Virus record (IMG/VR): IMGVR_UViG_3300037093_000077
Coordinates: 1 to 32,446 of that record
Origin: a virus
Strand: one strand, 5' to 3'
Length of the DNA stretch: 32,446 nucleotides
The notes under the pieces were generated by a model, which was not told the origin of the DNA, ran no database searches, and was given only the letters and a program-made list of their open reading frames with translations. The position numbers and the translations under genes were made by a program. Of this stretch, positions 18,131 through 24,800 are shown in pieces (positions within the stretch are counted from its first letter, which is position 1; every line of letters begins with the position of its first letter).

Positions 18131-18326
18131 TTATACCCGATGGCTCGGTAGTAACCTAAGTTTCTACATCCTGTATAAACCTAGTAATTTAACTTTAGTT
18201 TAATTTCTGAATTTGCGCAATGTTTGCACAGGATTTTGGGAATATCAGACTTATTTAGGGCGTGTCAATAACAAAGTGTTCTTTTTATTGGCGAGCATCA
18301 AACCTAGGTAGTTCCTCTACTAACAC

Positions 18327-18356
18327 TTGTAAAACCCGTACGGATTGTAGTATAGT
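18327..18356 (+). promoter_or_regulatory. Promoter of the YefM-like gene
   Basis: TTGTAA (18327-18332) and TATAGT (18351-18356) are separated by 18 bases, and the ATG follows at 18383 after GGAGG. The stretch 18131-18326 upstream contains no convincing gene. A short minus-strand frame ending ELPRFDARQ (stop near 18285) resembles the tail of the Rpn-type fragment at 19235 and may be a scrap of a related gene. Confidence 0.5.
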
Positions 18357-18382
18357 TGGGATTGCTATTGTGGAGGTTTTAT

Positions 18383-18637
18383 ATGACAATTTTAAGCGTA
18401 AGTGCTGCAAGACAAAATTTATATAGTTTGGTTAATGAAATATCTGATGGGCATAAACCGATTTATATTAAAGGCAAAAAAAGCAATGCCGTATTGGTAT
18501 CCGAACAAGAATGGAATAGCGTAAAAGAAACAGCATATCTTATGAGCAGCCCCTATAATGCTTTGGCTTTGATGAAATCAATTAAAGAAATAGAAAAAAA
18601 TACACGCAAGAAAAAATCTAAAAAATGCCTAGCATAA
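18383..18637 (+). CDS. YefM/Phd-family antitoxin without an adjacent toxin
   Basis: The 84-residue protein shows the Phd/YefM pattern from its start: MTILSVSAARQNLYSLVNEI, then HKPIYIKGKKSNAVLVSEQE. It also carries the specific YefM signature SVKETAYLMSSPYNALALMK. The N-terminal half would bind operator DNA as a dimer and the C-terminal tail would wrap a YoeB-type RNase. I chose ATG 18383 because it matches the family start and follows GGAGG. An earlier in-frame ATG at 18356 would put the promoter inside the gene. The usual downstream YoeB gene is missing: the next 130 bases hold no frame with its motifs. The gene may act as an anti-addiction antitoxin or be a remnant. It is transcribed against the late operon. 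Confidence 0.8.
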   Translation: MTILSVSAARQNLYSLVNEISDGHKPIYIKGKKSNAVLVSEQEWNSVKETAYLMSSPYNALALMKSIKEIEKNTRKKKSKKCLA

Positions 18638-18723
18638 TTTGCTTTAAAAGTATACGGCGAAAAAACGACCAAAAACTCCTCTTTTTTGATCCAATTTTTT
18701 ATGTGCAAAAAGAGGTATATCTT

Positions 18724-18762
18724 TTGCTATAGCTTTGGTATACTTTGGTATACATGTTATAC
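18724..18762 (+). promoter_or_regulatory. Promoter/operator of the RelBE-type pair with phased GTATAC sites
   Basis: Two perfect GTATAC palindromes lie exactly 10 bases apart (18738-18743 and 18748-18753), followed by GTTATAC at 18756-18762. One helical turn of spacing is typical of operators bound by ribbon-helix-helix antitoxin dimers. A TTGCTA (18724-18729) and TATACA (18749-18754) could form the promoter with a long 19-base spacer. The hexamer assignment is uncertain, the operator pattern is clearer. Confidence 0.5.
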
Positions 18763-18775
18763 GGGGCGATACATT

Positions 18776-18988
18776 ATGCTTGCTATTAGAATTTCAGAAG
18801 ATTTAGAACAACGCTTAACTAGACTGTCCGAAAAAACAGGTCGCACTAAAAGCTATTATGCTAGAAAAGCCATCCAAGAATTTATAGAAGATAGGGAAGA
18901 TTATTTATTGGCAATTAGCGTGCTAGAACAAAAGAACCCTACTATATCTTTGGATGAATGGAGCAAAAAGAATGGTTTGGATGATTGA
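18776..18988 (+). CDS. Ribbon-helix-helix antitoxin (RelB/CopG type)
   Basis: The 70-residue protein opens MLAIRISEDLEQRLTRLSEK, the beta strand and first helix of an RHH fold, followed by TGRTKSYYARKAIQEFIED (second helix). It continues to a toxin-binding C-terminus (NPTISLDEWSKKNGLDD). I start it at ATG 18776, where the RHH strand begins and after GGGG. The longer frame from 18686 would add a Cys/Tyr-rich stretch that overlaps the operator. It overlaps the toxin gene by 17 bases, standard for a type II pair. It should repress its own promoter through the GTATAC sites. Confidence 0.85.
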   Translation: MLAIRISEDLEQRLTRLSEKTGRTKSYYARKAIQEFIEDREDYLLAISVLEQKNPTISLDEWSKKNGLDD

Positions 18989-19238
18989 ATTAGACAAAAA
19001 GGCCGTGAAACAATTGGACAAATTAGGGAAGCCAGCACAAAAACAAATAAGGGACTTTTTAGCGAATAAAATTAGGAGACTTAGTAACCCTCGCAGACTA
19101 GGTAAGCCCCTAAGTGGAACCCACAAAGGATTATGGAGCTATAGAACTGGGGTATATAGAGTTGTGTGTGAGATAAAAGACAGTACGTTAGTAGTAATTG
19201 TGGTTAATGTTGGACATAGAAAAAGCGTATATAGTTAA
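18972..19238 (+). CDS. relE: RelE/ParE-superfamily toxin
   Basis: The 88-residue protein has the RelE layout: an N-terminal strand and helix (MIELDKKAVKQLDKLGKPAQ), a KPLSGTHKGLWSYRTGVYRV core with the Leu-x-Gly and paired Arg positions, then VVCEIKD and the closing VVNVGHRKSVYS. RelE toxins cleave ribosome-bound mRNA in the A site, and the conserved basic residues in the core and the Arg/Lys/Tyr near the end are consistent with an active enzyme. The start at ATG 18972 has GGAG eight bases upstream. ATG 18981 is an alternative. It is paired with the upstream RHH antitoxin. RelE versus ParE mechanism cannot be separated here with certainty. Confidence 0.8.
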   Translation: MVWMIELDKKAVKQLDKLGKPAQKQIRDFLANKIRRLSNPRRLGKPLSGTHKGLWSYRTGVYRVVCEIKDSTLVVIVVNVGHRKSVYS

Positions 19239-19435
19239 TCTCTCCGCCCATCATATCTTGGTAATTCCTCTATTTCTTCTATAGACAAGCCCAAGCATTT
19301 ACTTATTATCTCTGGGCTTACGCCAGCATTTAATAAGTTAATGGCAATTTCTCTAGCTTTTTCAATTTTCGCTTCTAAAATAATTAAAACCTCGTACGTT
19401 ATAAAATCTGCTTCCGTATAATGTTCTTTATTCAT
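19235..19435 (-). pseudogene. C-terminal fragment resembling Rpn/PD-(D/E)XK transposase-like proteins
   Basis: This 66-residue minus-strand frame reads MNKEHYTEADFITYEVLIIL then EAKIEKAREIAINLLNAGVS, PEIISKCLGLSIEEIEELPR and a short tail. The sequence KAREIAxNLLxxGxSxExIxxxxGLSxEEIxxL is the usual helical C-terminus of the Rpn family (recombination-promoting nuclease), whose nuclease core lies further upstream and is absent here. It is therefore likely a remnant rather than an active nuclease, though a short stand-alone gene is possible. It ends convergently with the RelE-type gene, overlapping by four bases. Confidence 0.5.
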
Positions 19436-19461
19436 TCTTATATAGTAGGCGCATAATGAAT

Positions 19462-19507
19462 GATAAAAAATAGCATATACACTAATAATTTATGTTAGTG
19501 TATATGC
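19462..19507 (-). terminator. Rho-independent terminator, 13-bp perfect stem
   Basis: GCATATACACTAA (19473-19485) and its exact reverse complement (19495-19507) enclose a nine-base loop. Read on the minus strand, the stem is followed by TATTTTTTATC. It lies 9 bases after the stop of the gene at 19516-19869, so it should end the portal/methyltransferase transcript and insulate it from the toxin-antitoxin island. Confidence 0.75.
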
Positions 19508-19515
19508 GCTTAATA

Positions 19516-19869
19516 CTATATTCTAAGCTTTTTTTTAGCTGGCGAATTAGGAGCGTCAACTACACTAGCTACCGTAGATACAGCGCTTTCCACGCCCTCA
19601 ACAATAGGTAATGCTTCTGGAGCAACAACACCAACTACAGTGTTAACAACAGGCTCAACAGCTTCTACAGTTGAAACAGCGGCCGCAACTTCCGGTTGAA
19701 TATTAGAAACTGCGCTAGCAACATCGGATTCAATCTTAGGGGCTTCGGCTTCCACATGATGTCCAATGGCATCTATTTTAGCATGGAAATTAGCCATGGC
19801 TTCGTGTAATTCGGCTTTAAGTTTATTTAATACAGTCGTAATGCTTTTAGGTTGATTATCAGTAGGCAT
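19516..19869 (-). CDS. Ala/Val/Glu-rich helical phage protein, unknown function
   Basis: The 117-residue protein has a helical N-terminus (SITTVLNKLKAELHEAMANF), then a long Ala/Val/Glu/Pro stretch (residues 42-105, AVSNIQPEVAAAVSTVEAVE, EGVESAVSTVASVVDA) and a basic tail ending KKKLRI. It has no signal peptide or clear transmembrane helix. It is the last gene before a strong terminator and follows a run of small genes downstream of the methyltransferase. Similar low-complexity Ala/Val proteins occur among phage late genes, with no assigned function. ATG 19869 has AAGGAGAG upstream. Confidence 0.55.
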   Translation of the reverse strand: MPTDNQPKSITTVLNKLKAELHEAMANFHAKIDAIGHHVEAEAPKIESDVASAVSNIQPEVAAAVSTVEAVEPVVNTVVGVVAPEALPIVEGVESAVSTVASVVDAPNSPAKKKLRI

Positions 19870-19894
19870 CGTAACTCTCCTTGTTTGTTAAAAT

Positions 19895-20101
19895 TTATGG
19901 TGAACCAGGTTTATATTTAGGCGATGGCGGTAATTCTATAGTACGCCAATATTCAACTGAAGATTCTCGGTGAAATTCGGCAAGTTCAGCCTCAGTAGGC
20001 GCATAATCTGAAAGGATAACGCAATCTTCTGCAATTTCGATTACCTTTTCATCTTCGGATTTTTCTGTTATTACAGGTACCGATTCATCTTCGTTTTTCA
20101 T
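19895..20101 (-). CDS. Small acidic protein, unknown function
   Basis: This is a 68-residue strongly acidic protein (MKNEDESVPVITEKSEDEKV, then EIAEDCVILSDYAPTEAELA) with a Pro-rich C-terminus (LPPSPKYKPGSP). It overlaps the preceding basic small protein by four bases, which implies translational coupling. The acidic/basic pair side by side could interact, but that is speculation. I do not recognise a family. Confidence 0.5.
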   Translation of the reverse strand: MKNEDESVPVITEKSEDEKVIEIAEDCVILSDYAPTEAELAEFHRESSVEYWRTIELPPSPKYKPGSP

Positions 20102-20313
20102 TTCTTTTTCTTTACCTTAAGAACTTTGTTAGCCTTAGCATCTATCTTTTCTTCTGTTTCTTTAGATATTTTACCCTTATGCTCCATCTCAGATGCACGA
20201 GCCTTAGCATTGGCAGCGTGAGATTTGTCAGGCACTGGAAACTTACGTGATTTGGGTAATGCAAACTCTTTTGGTTTTAATTTCTTTCTGGCGTTAGTTG
20301 TTAGTTTTGACAT
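20098..20313 (-). CDS. Small basic phage protein, DUF6582-like (FPxPDKSHAxNAKAR)
   Basis: This 71-residue protein contains LTTNARKKLKPKEFALPKSR then KFPVPDKSHAANAKARAS, close to the recurring phage/prophage pattern L(T/P)xxARxxLxxxxFAxPxxRxFPIxDxxHAxNAxAR, and ends in a lysine tail (KVLKVKKKK). It carries many Lys and Ala and has no membrane segment. Genes of this type lie near portal, protease or scaffold genes in many phages, without a proven function. The family name is from recall of the motif and needs a search. Confidence 0.6.
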   Translation of the reverse strand: MSKLTTNARKKLKPKEFALPKSRKFPVPDKSHAANAKARASEMEHKGKISKETEEKIDAKANKVLKVKKKK

Positions 20314-20317
20314 TTTA

Positions 20318-20479
20318 TTAATCCTTTAAAAATAGTTTACTTCTTTCTTCTTCAAATTTAGCGTCAGCTAAAAGATTCTTATAACCTGAATCTTGATTCA
20401 ACTCAAGAACCTCATATTGCTCCAAAGTAATCAGAGGCAGCGGCTTTAATGGCGGAAAGGTATGTGATTTAGTTGTCAT
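20318..20479 (-). CDS. Small unknown protein (53 aa) overlapping the methyltransferase end
   Basis: A frame begins at ATG 20479, inside the last 11 bases of the methyltransferase gene, and stops at 20318. It encodes MTTKSHTFPPLKPLPLITLE followed by QYEVLELNQDSGYKNLLADA and a charged C-terminus. A purine-rich AAAAGGAT lies about seven bases upstream of the ATG. It ends four bases before the next start (20313), so it fits the operon tiling closely. Function unknown. The fit between neighbours is the main reason for accepting it. Confidence 0.6.
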   Translation of the reverse strand: MTTKSHTFPPLKPLPLITLEQYEVLELNQDSGYKNLLADAKFEEERSKLFLKD

Positions 20480-21521
20480 TCGCTATCCTTTTAATCGCAA
20501 TATCCATATATTCCTGTTGCTTTTCAATTCCTATGAACCTAAATCCCTCTAGCTTAGCAGCAATTCCAGTTGAACCGCTGCCCATAAACGGATCGAGTAT
20601 AACGCCATTAGGCGGTGTAACTAGTCTACATAAGTATTGCATTAATTTAATTGGTTTTACAGTGGGATGATTGTTATGTTGGCCTCTTTCTGCGGACGAC
20701 GCTTTAGCACAATAGAAAAAGCGGGACGGCGAACCTAAACTTGCTTCTACCTCTTCGCTACCATCGTGGATAAAGTTTGCTGGAAAACGGCCTGACACGG
20801 TCGATTTAAATTGCCTTGACACCCAATTATCATCGTGCATAACCCCTAAAGTTTTCATACTTTGATACGTTCTAGTTTCTGTTCCAACCCGACACCCATC
20901 GATATTAATCCCGCCAGTACCATGTTTTAGCACGTTACTTGCTATATTCTTTTCGCTTAGTGGTTTTCTTGCCACAATTATTGGCTCGTGTGCTGGTTTT
21001 AATTGAGAACCCCAGCCATCCCACTTTTTGGCATCGTATGTTGGCGGCGTGGTTATGTTAATATCAATCCTTTCTTTAAGCTTGCTTTTTTCACTGCCAA
21101 ACCCAGCGTTCCCCTTTATATCTTGGCTACTTTTTAAAACGCCTATAACCTCTCTTTCAGCACCAGCCATCTTATCGATAGCCTTGCTAACATTTAAGTT
21201 TTTAGGAAAACCGCTTCCATAAACCCACATGATTTGATCCCGAATTTCAAACCCGGCATCTTCAATTGCACAGGCCATCCTATGATAAGTGCGGCTACCG
21301 CCGAACGCTAATAAATGGCCACCTGGCTTTAATACCTCTAGGCATAGTTTCCATAACTCGACATCATTAGCAATGCCAGACTTATCCCAGCCTTTGTTCA
21401 TAAACCCAAGTTCATACGGCGGGTCAGTAACAATTGCATCTACCTGTTGACCCTTTGCAATCAAATCCCTTATCGCATCTTTACAATCCGACAAGACGCA
21501 GACATATCCCTTGTCTAACAC
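20469..21521 (-). CDS. Beta-class DNA methyltransferase (N6-adenine or N4-cytosine)
   Basis: This is a 350-residue enzyme. The catalytic motif IV DPPY lies at residues 33-36 (VDAIVTDPPYELGF), and the AdoMet-binding motif I comes near the C-terminus (LDPFMGSGSTGIAAKLEG, around residue 310). The order IV, target recognition region, I defines the beta class (N6_N4_Mtase, Pfam PF01555). It transfers a methyl group from AdoMet to the exocyclic amino group of adenine or cytosine in a specific site. Its GTG start overlaps the portal stop by one base (TAGTG), so it is coupled to the portal. No restriction endonuclease is next to it, so it is a solitary phage methylase. Likely roles are protection from host restriction or regulation. 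The target site is unknown. Confidence 0.88.
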   Translation of the reverse strand: MLDKGYVCVLSDCKDAIRDLIAKGQQVDAIVTDPPYELGFMNKGWDKSGIANDVELWKLCLEVLKPGGHLLAFGGSRTYHRMACAIEDAGFEIRDQIMWVYGSGFPKNLNVSKAIDKMAGAEREVIGVLKSSQDIKGNAGFGSEKSKLKERIDINITTPPTYDAKKWDGWGSQLKPAHEPIIVARKPLSEKNIASNVLKHGTGGINIDGCRVGTETRTYQSMKTLGVMHDDNWVSRQFKSTVSGRFPANFIHDGSEEVEASLGSPSRFFYCAKASSAERGQHNNHPTVKPIKLMQYLCRLVTPPNGVILDPFMGSGSTGIAAKLEGFRFIGIEKQQEYMDIAIKRIANDN

Positions 21522-23626
21522 TATTCTTCCCTATGTTTGTGGGCTATTTCTGCACTTTTAATTACATGCTCCACCGCAGTTCTAGCATTTTCGGAATCAA
21601 CCTTTTCTTGCTCAATTCCAAGTTTGATTTGGTTCTGATTAATTTGCGCCATAATCTGCATAAACTTAACATCAGTTAAGGTCTTCTCATTAGCAACTTT
21701 AGCAGCTTGGATAGCTAGCTCTCCTTCTTGTTTTTGTTGTTGTTGCTGAATCTTAGCCATCTCAATTTGTTTAATGGCCTCAGTTTGCTCACGCATTGCG
21801 GTTTCTTCAGGATTGCCTTGCTGTGCTTGTTGTTGTTTTTGTTCTTCTAATTGCTTCATAAACTGAACGGCTTGAGCCTTAAGCCCCTCAATACCTCTAA
21901 TGTCCATGTTATCTAGAATTGTTTCTAGCCCCATAGTATTAATAAACTCAGCAAACAATTGACTGGACTGCATCATTCTAATTATTTGATCAAGCGCTAC
22001 TTGTTTTTGTACTGCGCTACTAACCCCTGCTTCAACCTTAATCTGTAAACTATTTGGGTTGTAACTAAAGTCTACGCTTTCAGGATTATTTGGGTGATTA
22101 ATAATTTGGTAAGAGCGCTTACCGTCAGGCGCCTTTACTGGTAAGCTTCTAGGCGTTACATAATACTTAGGAATTAAGTCAACAACTATTTGGGCAACCC
22201 TATTTAAGCCTCTAATATAGCCCTGTAAATAAGGAATGGCCGCAGCATTAGATTGCATTGCTCCTTGCTGTATGGCGACCCCTGATATTTGCTTATCGTT
22301 AGTTCCTAATATGGAATCATACGTACCTAATATAGTTTGGGTAACCTGATCGGTCCCCATAAAAGTCATATTAACAATGTCGGGAGTAGGGGTTCGTTGA
22401 ACTTCTCTTGGGGGCGGTAATGGTTGCTCTGGATTATCTTTATAAAATGCGTTATAAACCAACGTAGATGCTTGCTGTACGTTTTTATAAGCGTCCGCAT
22501 AATCCTCTGGTATAGACTCAACTGCTACCATAAATTTATGTTGCACCATGTTTTCAATTTCGGCAGCAACGGTCTGTCCTGAGAAGTTTTTAAGTTGTTG
22601 CACACCTTTAGCATGATAAACAAAAGGCCTGGTCATCTGCATTGATGCATCATCTTCGTTTTCTCTAATTACCACACTATTGCCATCAATAAATACTAAC
22701 GGGAAGAACTTATAGGATGTTTCTTCGTGAGACAGTACTTTATCTTCACAAACCATATAGCGATCAATTGTTTCGATAATGGTTTCTCTTTCATCTATAA
22801 GAATGGGGGCTTGTTCAATAAACCCTTGATTACCCCATAGTTTAAGGAATTCCTCATAATGTTTTTTAACAATAGTATGGCCGTTAGAAAGTTTTACGAT
22901 CTTCTCTTTCTTCTTTTTCTTGCAGTAGTAATCGGCAACCAGTATGATTTCTTGATCTTGATTTAAATAGCTCCAATTAAAATCGCCTACATGGCTCGAT
23001 CTTTCAAACTTCATATTGTCGGCCGAGCCTTTACCGAATTCTTCTTCAAAATCTTCTTTTGATTTAGGGATTAACTGAAAGCAGTAATTACCATCGCCCT
23101 TATGTGATTCTCTGGCTAACGGATCGAAGCCAGTTAAAGTTGGATCGAATACTCGCTCTACTTTAATATTTTGCTCAAAAGATAGCTCGTTAATGTAGCC
23201 TGTATAAACGTGGACAACACTATAACCACCAGCTAATAAGTCTGAATAAATGTTATACTCTAGTGCATCGTTGGAGGCGTCAAAGAAAATCTCTCTTAAA
23301 TGCGCCTCTATTATTTCTAATGTTTGTAAAAATTCTGGGGTTAGCTCTTCAATTCGCACACCGTCGGCAGCTCTTGCCACTATTGATGGTTCTTGTTTCG
23401 CGAACTCGCCTCTTAGCCTTGAAATCATCGCTTCTAAGATGTTAAATTCTATTGCAGGTTTTTGTAGCACATCTAATTTAGTGATGTCATCGGACGATAA
23501 CGAAGTCTGGAAGACAAACTTCATAAAGTCATTAAAGCGATTAACATTCTTTATAAAATATTCGTGCGCGTGCTCAATATTTTTCTTGATTTCGTTTAAC
23601 TTATCCGTGTGCTTTTTAGCTACCAT
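21521..23626 (-). CDS. Portal protein, P22 gp1-like
   Basis: The 701-residue length is close to the 725 of P22 gp1. The N-terminal region (HAHEYFIKNVNRFNDFMKFV, PAIEFNILEAMISRLRGEFA) and the central segments (GGYSVVHVYTGY, FDPTLTGFDPLARESHKGDG, FFPLVFIDGN) are typical of the P22-type portal. The region IQQGAMQSNAAAIPYLQGYI and the long C-terminal helix, rich in Gln (residues 590-695), match the helical barrel that projects into the head. As a dodecamer it would form the DNA gate and bind terminase, gp4 and scaffold. The start at 23626 follows AAGGAT. In P22 the scaffold follows directly. Here the methyltransferase, four small genes and the TA island intervene. Confidence 0.85.
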   Translation of the reverse strand: MVAKKHTDKLNEIKKNIEHAHEYFIKNVNRFNDFMKFVFQTSLSSDDITKLDVLQKPAIEFNILEAMISRLRGEFAKQEPSIVARAADGVRIEELTPEFLQTLEIIEAHLREIFFDASNDALEYNIYSDLLAGGYSVVHVYTGYINELSFEQNIKVERVFDPTLTGFDPLARESHKGDGNYCFQLIPKSKEDFEEEFGKGSADNMKFERSSHVGDFNWSYLNQDQEIILVADYYCKKKKKEKIVKLSNGHTIVKKHYEEFLKLWGNQGFIEQAPILIDERETIIETIDRYMVCEDKVLSHEETSYKFFPLVFIDGNSVVIRENEDDASMQMTRPFVYHAKGVQQLKNFSGQTVAAEIENMVQHKFMVAVESIPEDYADAYKNVQQASTLVYNAFYKDNPEQPLPPPREVQRTPTPDIVNMTFMGTDQVTQTILGTYDSILGTNDKQISGVAIQQGAMQSNAAAIPYLQGYIRGLNRVAQIVVDLIPKYYVTPRSLPVKAPDGKRSYQIINHPNNPESVDFSYNPNSLQIKVEAGVSSAVQKQVALDQIIRMMQSSQLFAEFINTMGLETILDNMDIRGIEGLKAQAVQFMKQLEEQKQQQAQQGNPEETAMREQTEAIKQIEMAKIQQQQQKQEGELAIQAAKVANEKTLTDVKFMQIMAQINQNQIKLGIEQEKVDSENARTAVEHVIKSAEIAHKHREE

Positions 23627-23653
23627 TTGAAATCCTTTTCTGGTGGTTGAACT

Positions 23654-23728
23654 ACTTAGATAGATACATTCCTTATATCTAAGTTTTTAGTATAGTAAAA
23701 TCTAAGGAAATAACTATAAATGGGGATA
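23654..23728 (+). promoter_or_regulatory. Promoter/leader of Bdr-like copy C with an overlapping 9-bp dyad
   Basis: ACTTAGATA (23654-23662) is perfectly inverted at 23676-23684 with a 13-base loop. It is followed by the segment 23682-23728 that copies the leader of the gene at 8589 (TTTTTAGTATAGTAAAAT, closing GGGGATA). TATAGT at 23691-23696 would be the -10 box. The dyad lies where the -35 should be, so it looks like an operator. With the T-run after it, the same stem could also act as a terminator. GGGGAT at 23722-23727 is the ribosome-binding site. Confidence 0.5.
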
Positions 23729-23731
23729 AGA

Positions 23732-23968
23732 ATGGCACACATAGATACATTACAAGTATACAAAGAATATTTATCTGGGGGCTACACAGAAAGCCAAGCA
23801 ATTACGGCTGTAAAGGCCTTGAATGCCTCATTTGACGGCGCAGCCACTAAAGAAGATTTAAATAGCCTAGAAAAAAGAATAGATTCAAAGTTTGATGCTA
23901 AGTTCGGTATGCTAGAAAAAGCCTGCATAGCAATAATTGTGCTGCTTCTGAAGGTAGCTTTTTGGTGA
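23732..23968 (+). CDS. Bdr-like coiled-coil membrane protein, copy C
   Basis: This 78-residue protein starts at ATG 23732 with MAHIDTLQVYKEYLSGGYTE then SQAITAVKAL, nearly identical to copy E over 30 residues. It continues TKEDLNSLEKRIDSKFDAKF (coiled coil, with the DSKFD unit also seen in copy D) and ends in a hydrophobic helix (residues 61-78, about ACIAIIVLLLKVAF). I rejected the ATG at 23720 because it would lie before the GGGGAT ribosome-binding site shared by the family. It is the only apparently intact gene in the island between large terminase and portal and runs opposite to both. Membrane location and self-association are inferred. The cellular role is unknown. Confidence 0.75.
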   Translation: MAHIDTLQVYKEYLSGGYTESQAITAVKALNASFDGAATKEDLNSLEKRIDSKFDAKFGMLEKACIAIIVLLLKVAFW

Positions 23969-23969
23969 T

Positions 23970-24122
23970 TCATATTTTTTCCCTATGGTTGCCTCTAGTG
24001 GCTTCAATCCGTTGATCTATCCAGTTGTCTACCTCGCTCTCAAGCCAGCCAACCGATCTGGCTGAAAGTTTTATAGGTTTAGGGAAAACACCTTTAGAGA
24101 CTTTTAAATAAGATACCGAACC
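23970..24122 (-). pseudogene. AlpA-family regulator remnant (5'-truncated)
   Basis: On the minus strand, a frame closed upstream by TAG (24123-24125) reads KVSKGVFPKPIKLSARSVGW then LESEVDNWIDQRIEATRG and stops at 23970. The sequence GxFPKPxKLxxRxxGWxExEVxxWIxxRI is the second half of AlpA-type winged-helix regulators (MerR-like, related to excisionases). The first third, which would carry the start and the recognition-helix entry (usually TGLSRSxIYxL), is missing. AlpA proteins usually act next to integrases of prophages and islands, so this is evidence of a lost or imported integration module. Its stop lies one base from the stop of the convergent copy C. Confidence 0.75.
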
Positions 24123-24146
24123 CTATTGTTCTTTATAATAGGGTTC
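24118..24146. repeat. Perfect 10-bp inverted repeat at the break of the AlpA remnant
   Basis: GAACCCTATT (24118-24127) and its reverse complement (24137-24146) enclose a nine-base loop. It spans the exact position where the AlpA-like reading frame is cut, so it may mark the recombination joint. No T-run follows on either strand, so terminator function is not supported. Confidence 0.55.
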
Positions 24147-24190
24147 ATAAAGCCATAACGCATTGAAAATTAAGGAAATTAAGGTAGACT

Positions 24191-24367
24191 CTATTGTTTT
24201 TTGGGAGATCCTTTTTTTGCCCATTCTGGCCTAATAAAGCTAGCCATGCGCTTTGCTGTAGTTGGGTCAAATTCTTTATTACTTAACCAATCAATTACAT
24301 CTTGATTCCTTGGATGCTGTTTTTCTTAGTACAGGCTCAGCTTAGATAATGTTTTATATTCTTTCAT
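24191..24367 (-). pseudogene. Small gene interrupted by an in-frame TAA
   Basis: From ATG 24367 the frame reads MKEYKTLSKLSLY, then TAA (24326-24328), then continues in the same frame as EKQHPRNQDVIDWLSNKEFD and PTTAKRMASFIRPEWAKKGS up to a TAG at 24191. The downstream part has balanced, protein-like composition, so the stop looks like a nonsense mutation in a former gene of about 58 codons. TAA serves as a normal stop elsewhere in the window, so recoding is unlikely. Its start follows directly after the iteron-like array. I recognise no family. Confidence 0.45.
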
Positions 24368-24388
24368 TGTACAAAAATGGATAACCAA

Positions 24389-24524
24389 TTTCGTACAATT
24401 AAACGATGCTTTTCGTACAATAATTAAGGTTTTCGTACAATTCTTTATCGTTTTCGTATTATGGATAACAATTTTCGTTAAAGTTGTGCTATTTTCGTAC
24501 AATTATTTAATTAATTTCGTACTA
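24389..24524. repeat. Seven-copy iteron-like array, TTTCGTACAA every 20-22 bp
   Basis: The motif TTTCGTACAA, or one- to three-base variants of it, starts at 24389, 24411, 24431, 24452, 24473, 24493 and 24515, spacings of 22, 20, 21, 21, 20 and 22 bases. A reverse-oriented relative (TTGTACAAAA) lies at 24368-24377. Two sequences close to DnaA boxes, TTATCCATT and TTATCCATA on the minus strand, fall at 24376-24384 and 24460-24468. Phasing at two helical turns means that a protein bound to each copy would sit on one face of the DNA, as in plasmid and phage replication or partition iterons. The region is very AT-rich. No intact initiator gene is next to it. Confidence 0.75.
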
Positions 24525-24800
24525 TAAATTGTTATTTTTAAAAAATTTATTTGCACTAGAAAACTTCCTGTTCAGATTTTCTACTGACAAATTTTCTTTT
24601 TCAGGAAATTTATTTGCAATATCATCAATTAGTTTATTTTGAGTTTTATAAGGGGTAATACTATTATGTTCATCATGTCCTTTTGATATTAGCACACGTA
24701 ATAAGCTGCCTATATGGTAATCATATATTTCTTTCTCCTCCACGTAGGAGCCCAGCTTTTTGAACACATCAACATTTGACTCTAATGAGTTATAAATAGC
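24522..24800 (-). pseudogene. Truncated gene, C-terminal fragment of unknown family
   Basis: The frame is open from 24800 to a stop at 24522, and its only usable start is the GTG at 24767, which gives 81 residues (MFKKLGSYVEEKEIYDYHIG to NNNL). Translation remains open and protein-like upstream of that GTG (IYNSLESNVDV) until it hits the 38-bp repeat at 24793-24830, where a stop appears. That suggests a longer gene cut by the recombination that placed the repeat. The C-terminus (SVENLNRKFSSANKFFKNNN) is helical and basic. The gene borders the iteron-like array, so it may be the remains of the protein that bound it. This is inference. Confidence 0.45.

Noticed and set aside
18285-18360. Minus-strand frame ending ELPRFDARQ, similar to the tail of the Rpn-type fragment
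   Set aside because: Only about a dozen residues are comparable, there is no start, and the stretch overlaps the promoter of the YefM-like gene. It is noted as a possible scrap but not called.
20469-21521. Complete restriction-modification system
   Set aside because: No endonuclease-like gene lies beside the methyltransferase. The neighbours are the portal and very small genes.
23654-23690. Terminator at the 9-bp dyad before copy C
   Set aside because: It is followed by a T-run but no plus-strand gene precedes it, and it overlaps the promoter region, so an operator is more likely.
24191-24367. Stop-codon recoding (TAA read as an amino acid)
   Set aside because: Many intact genes in the window end with TAA, so the in-frame TAA is better explained as a nonsense mutation.
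24389-24524. CRISPR array
   Set aside because: The repeats are only about 10 bases, imperfect, and the intervals are 10-12 bases, far shorter than CRISPR spacers. No cas genes are present.
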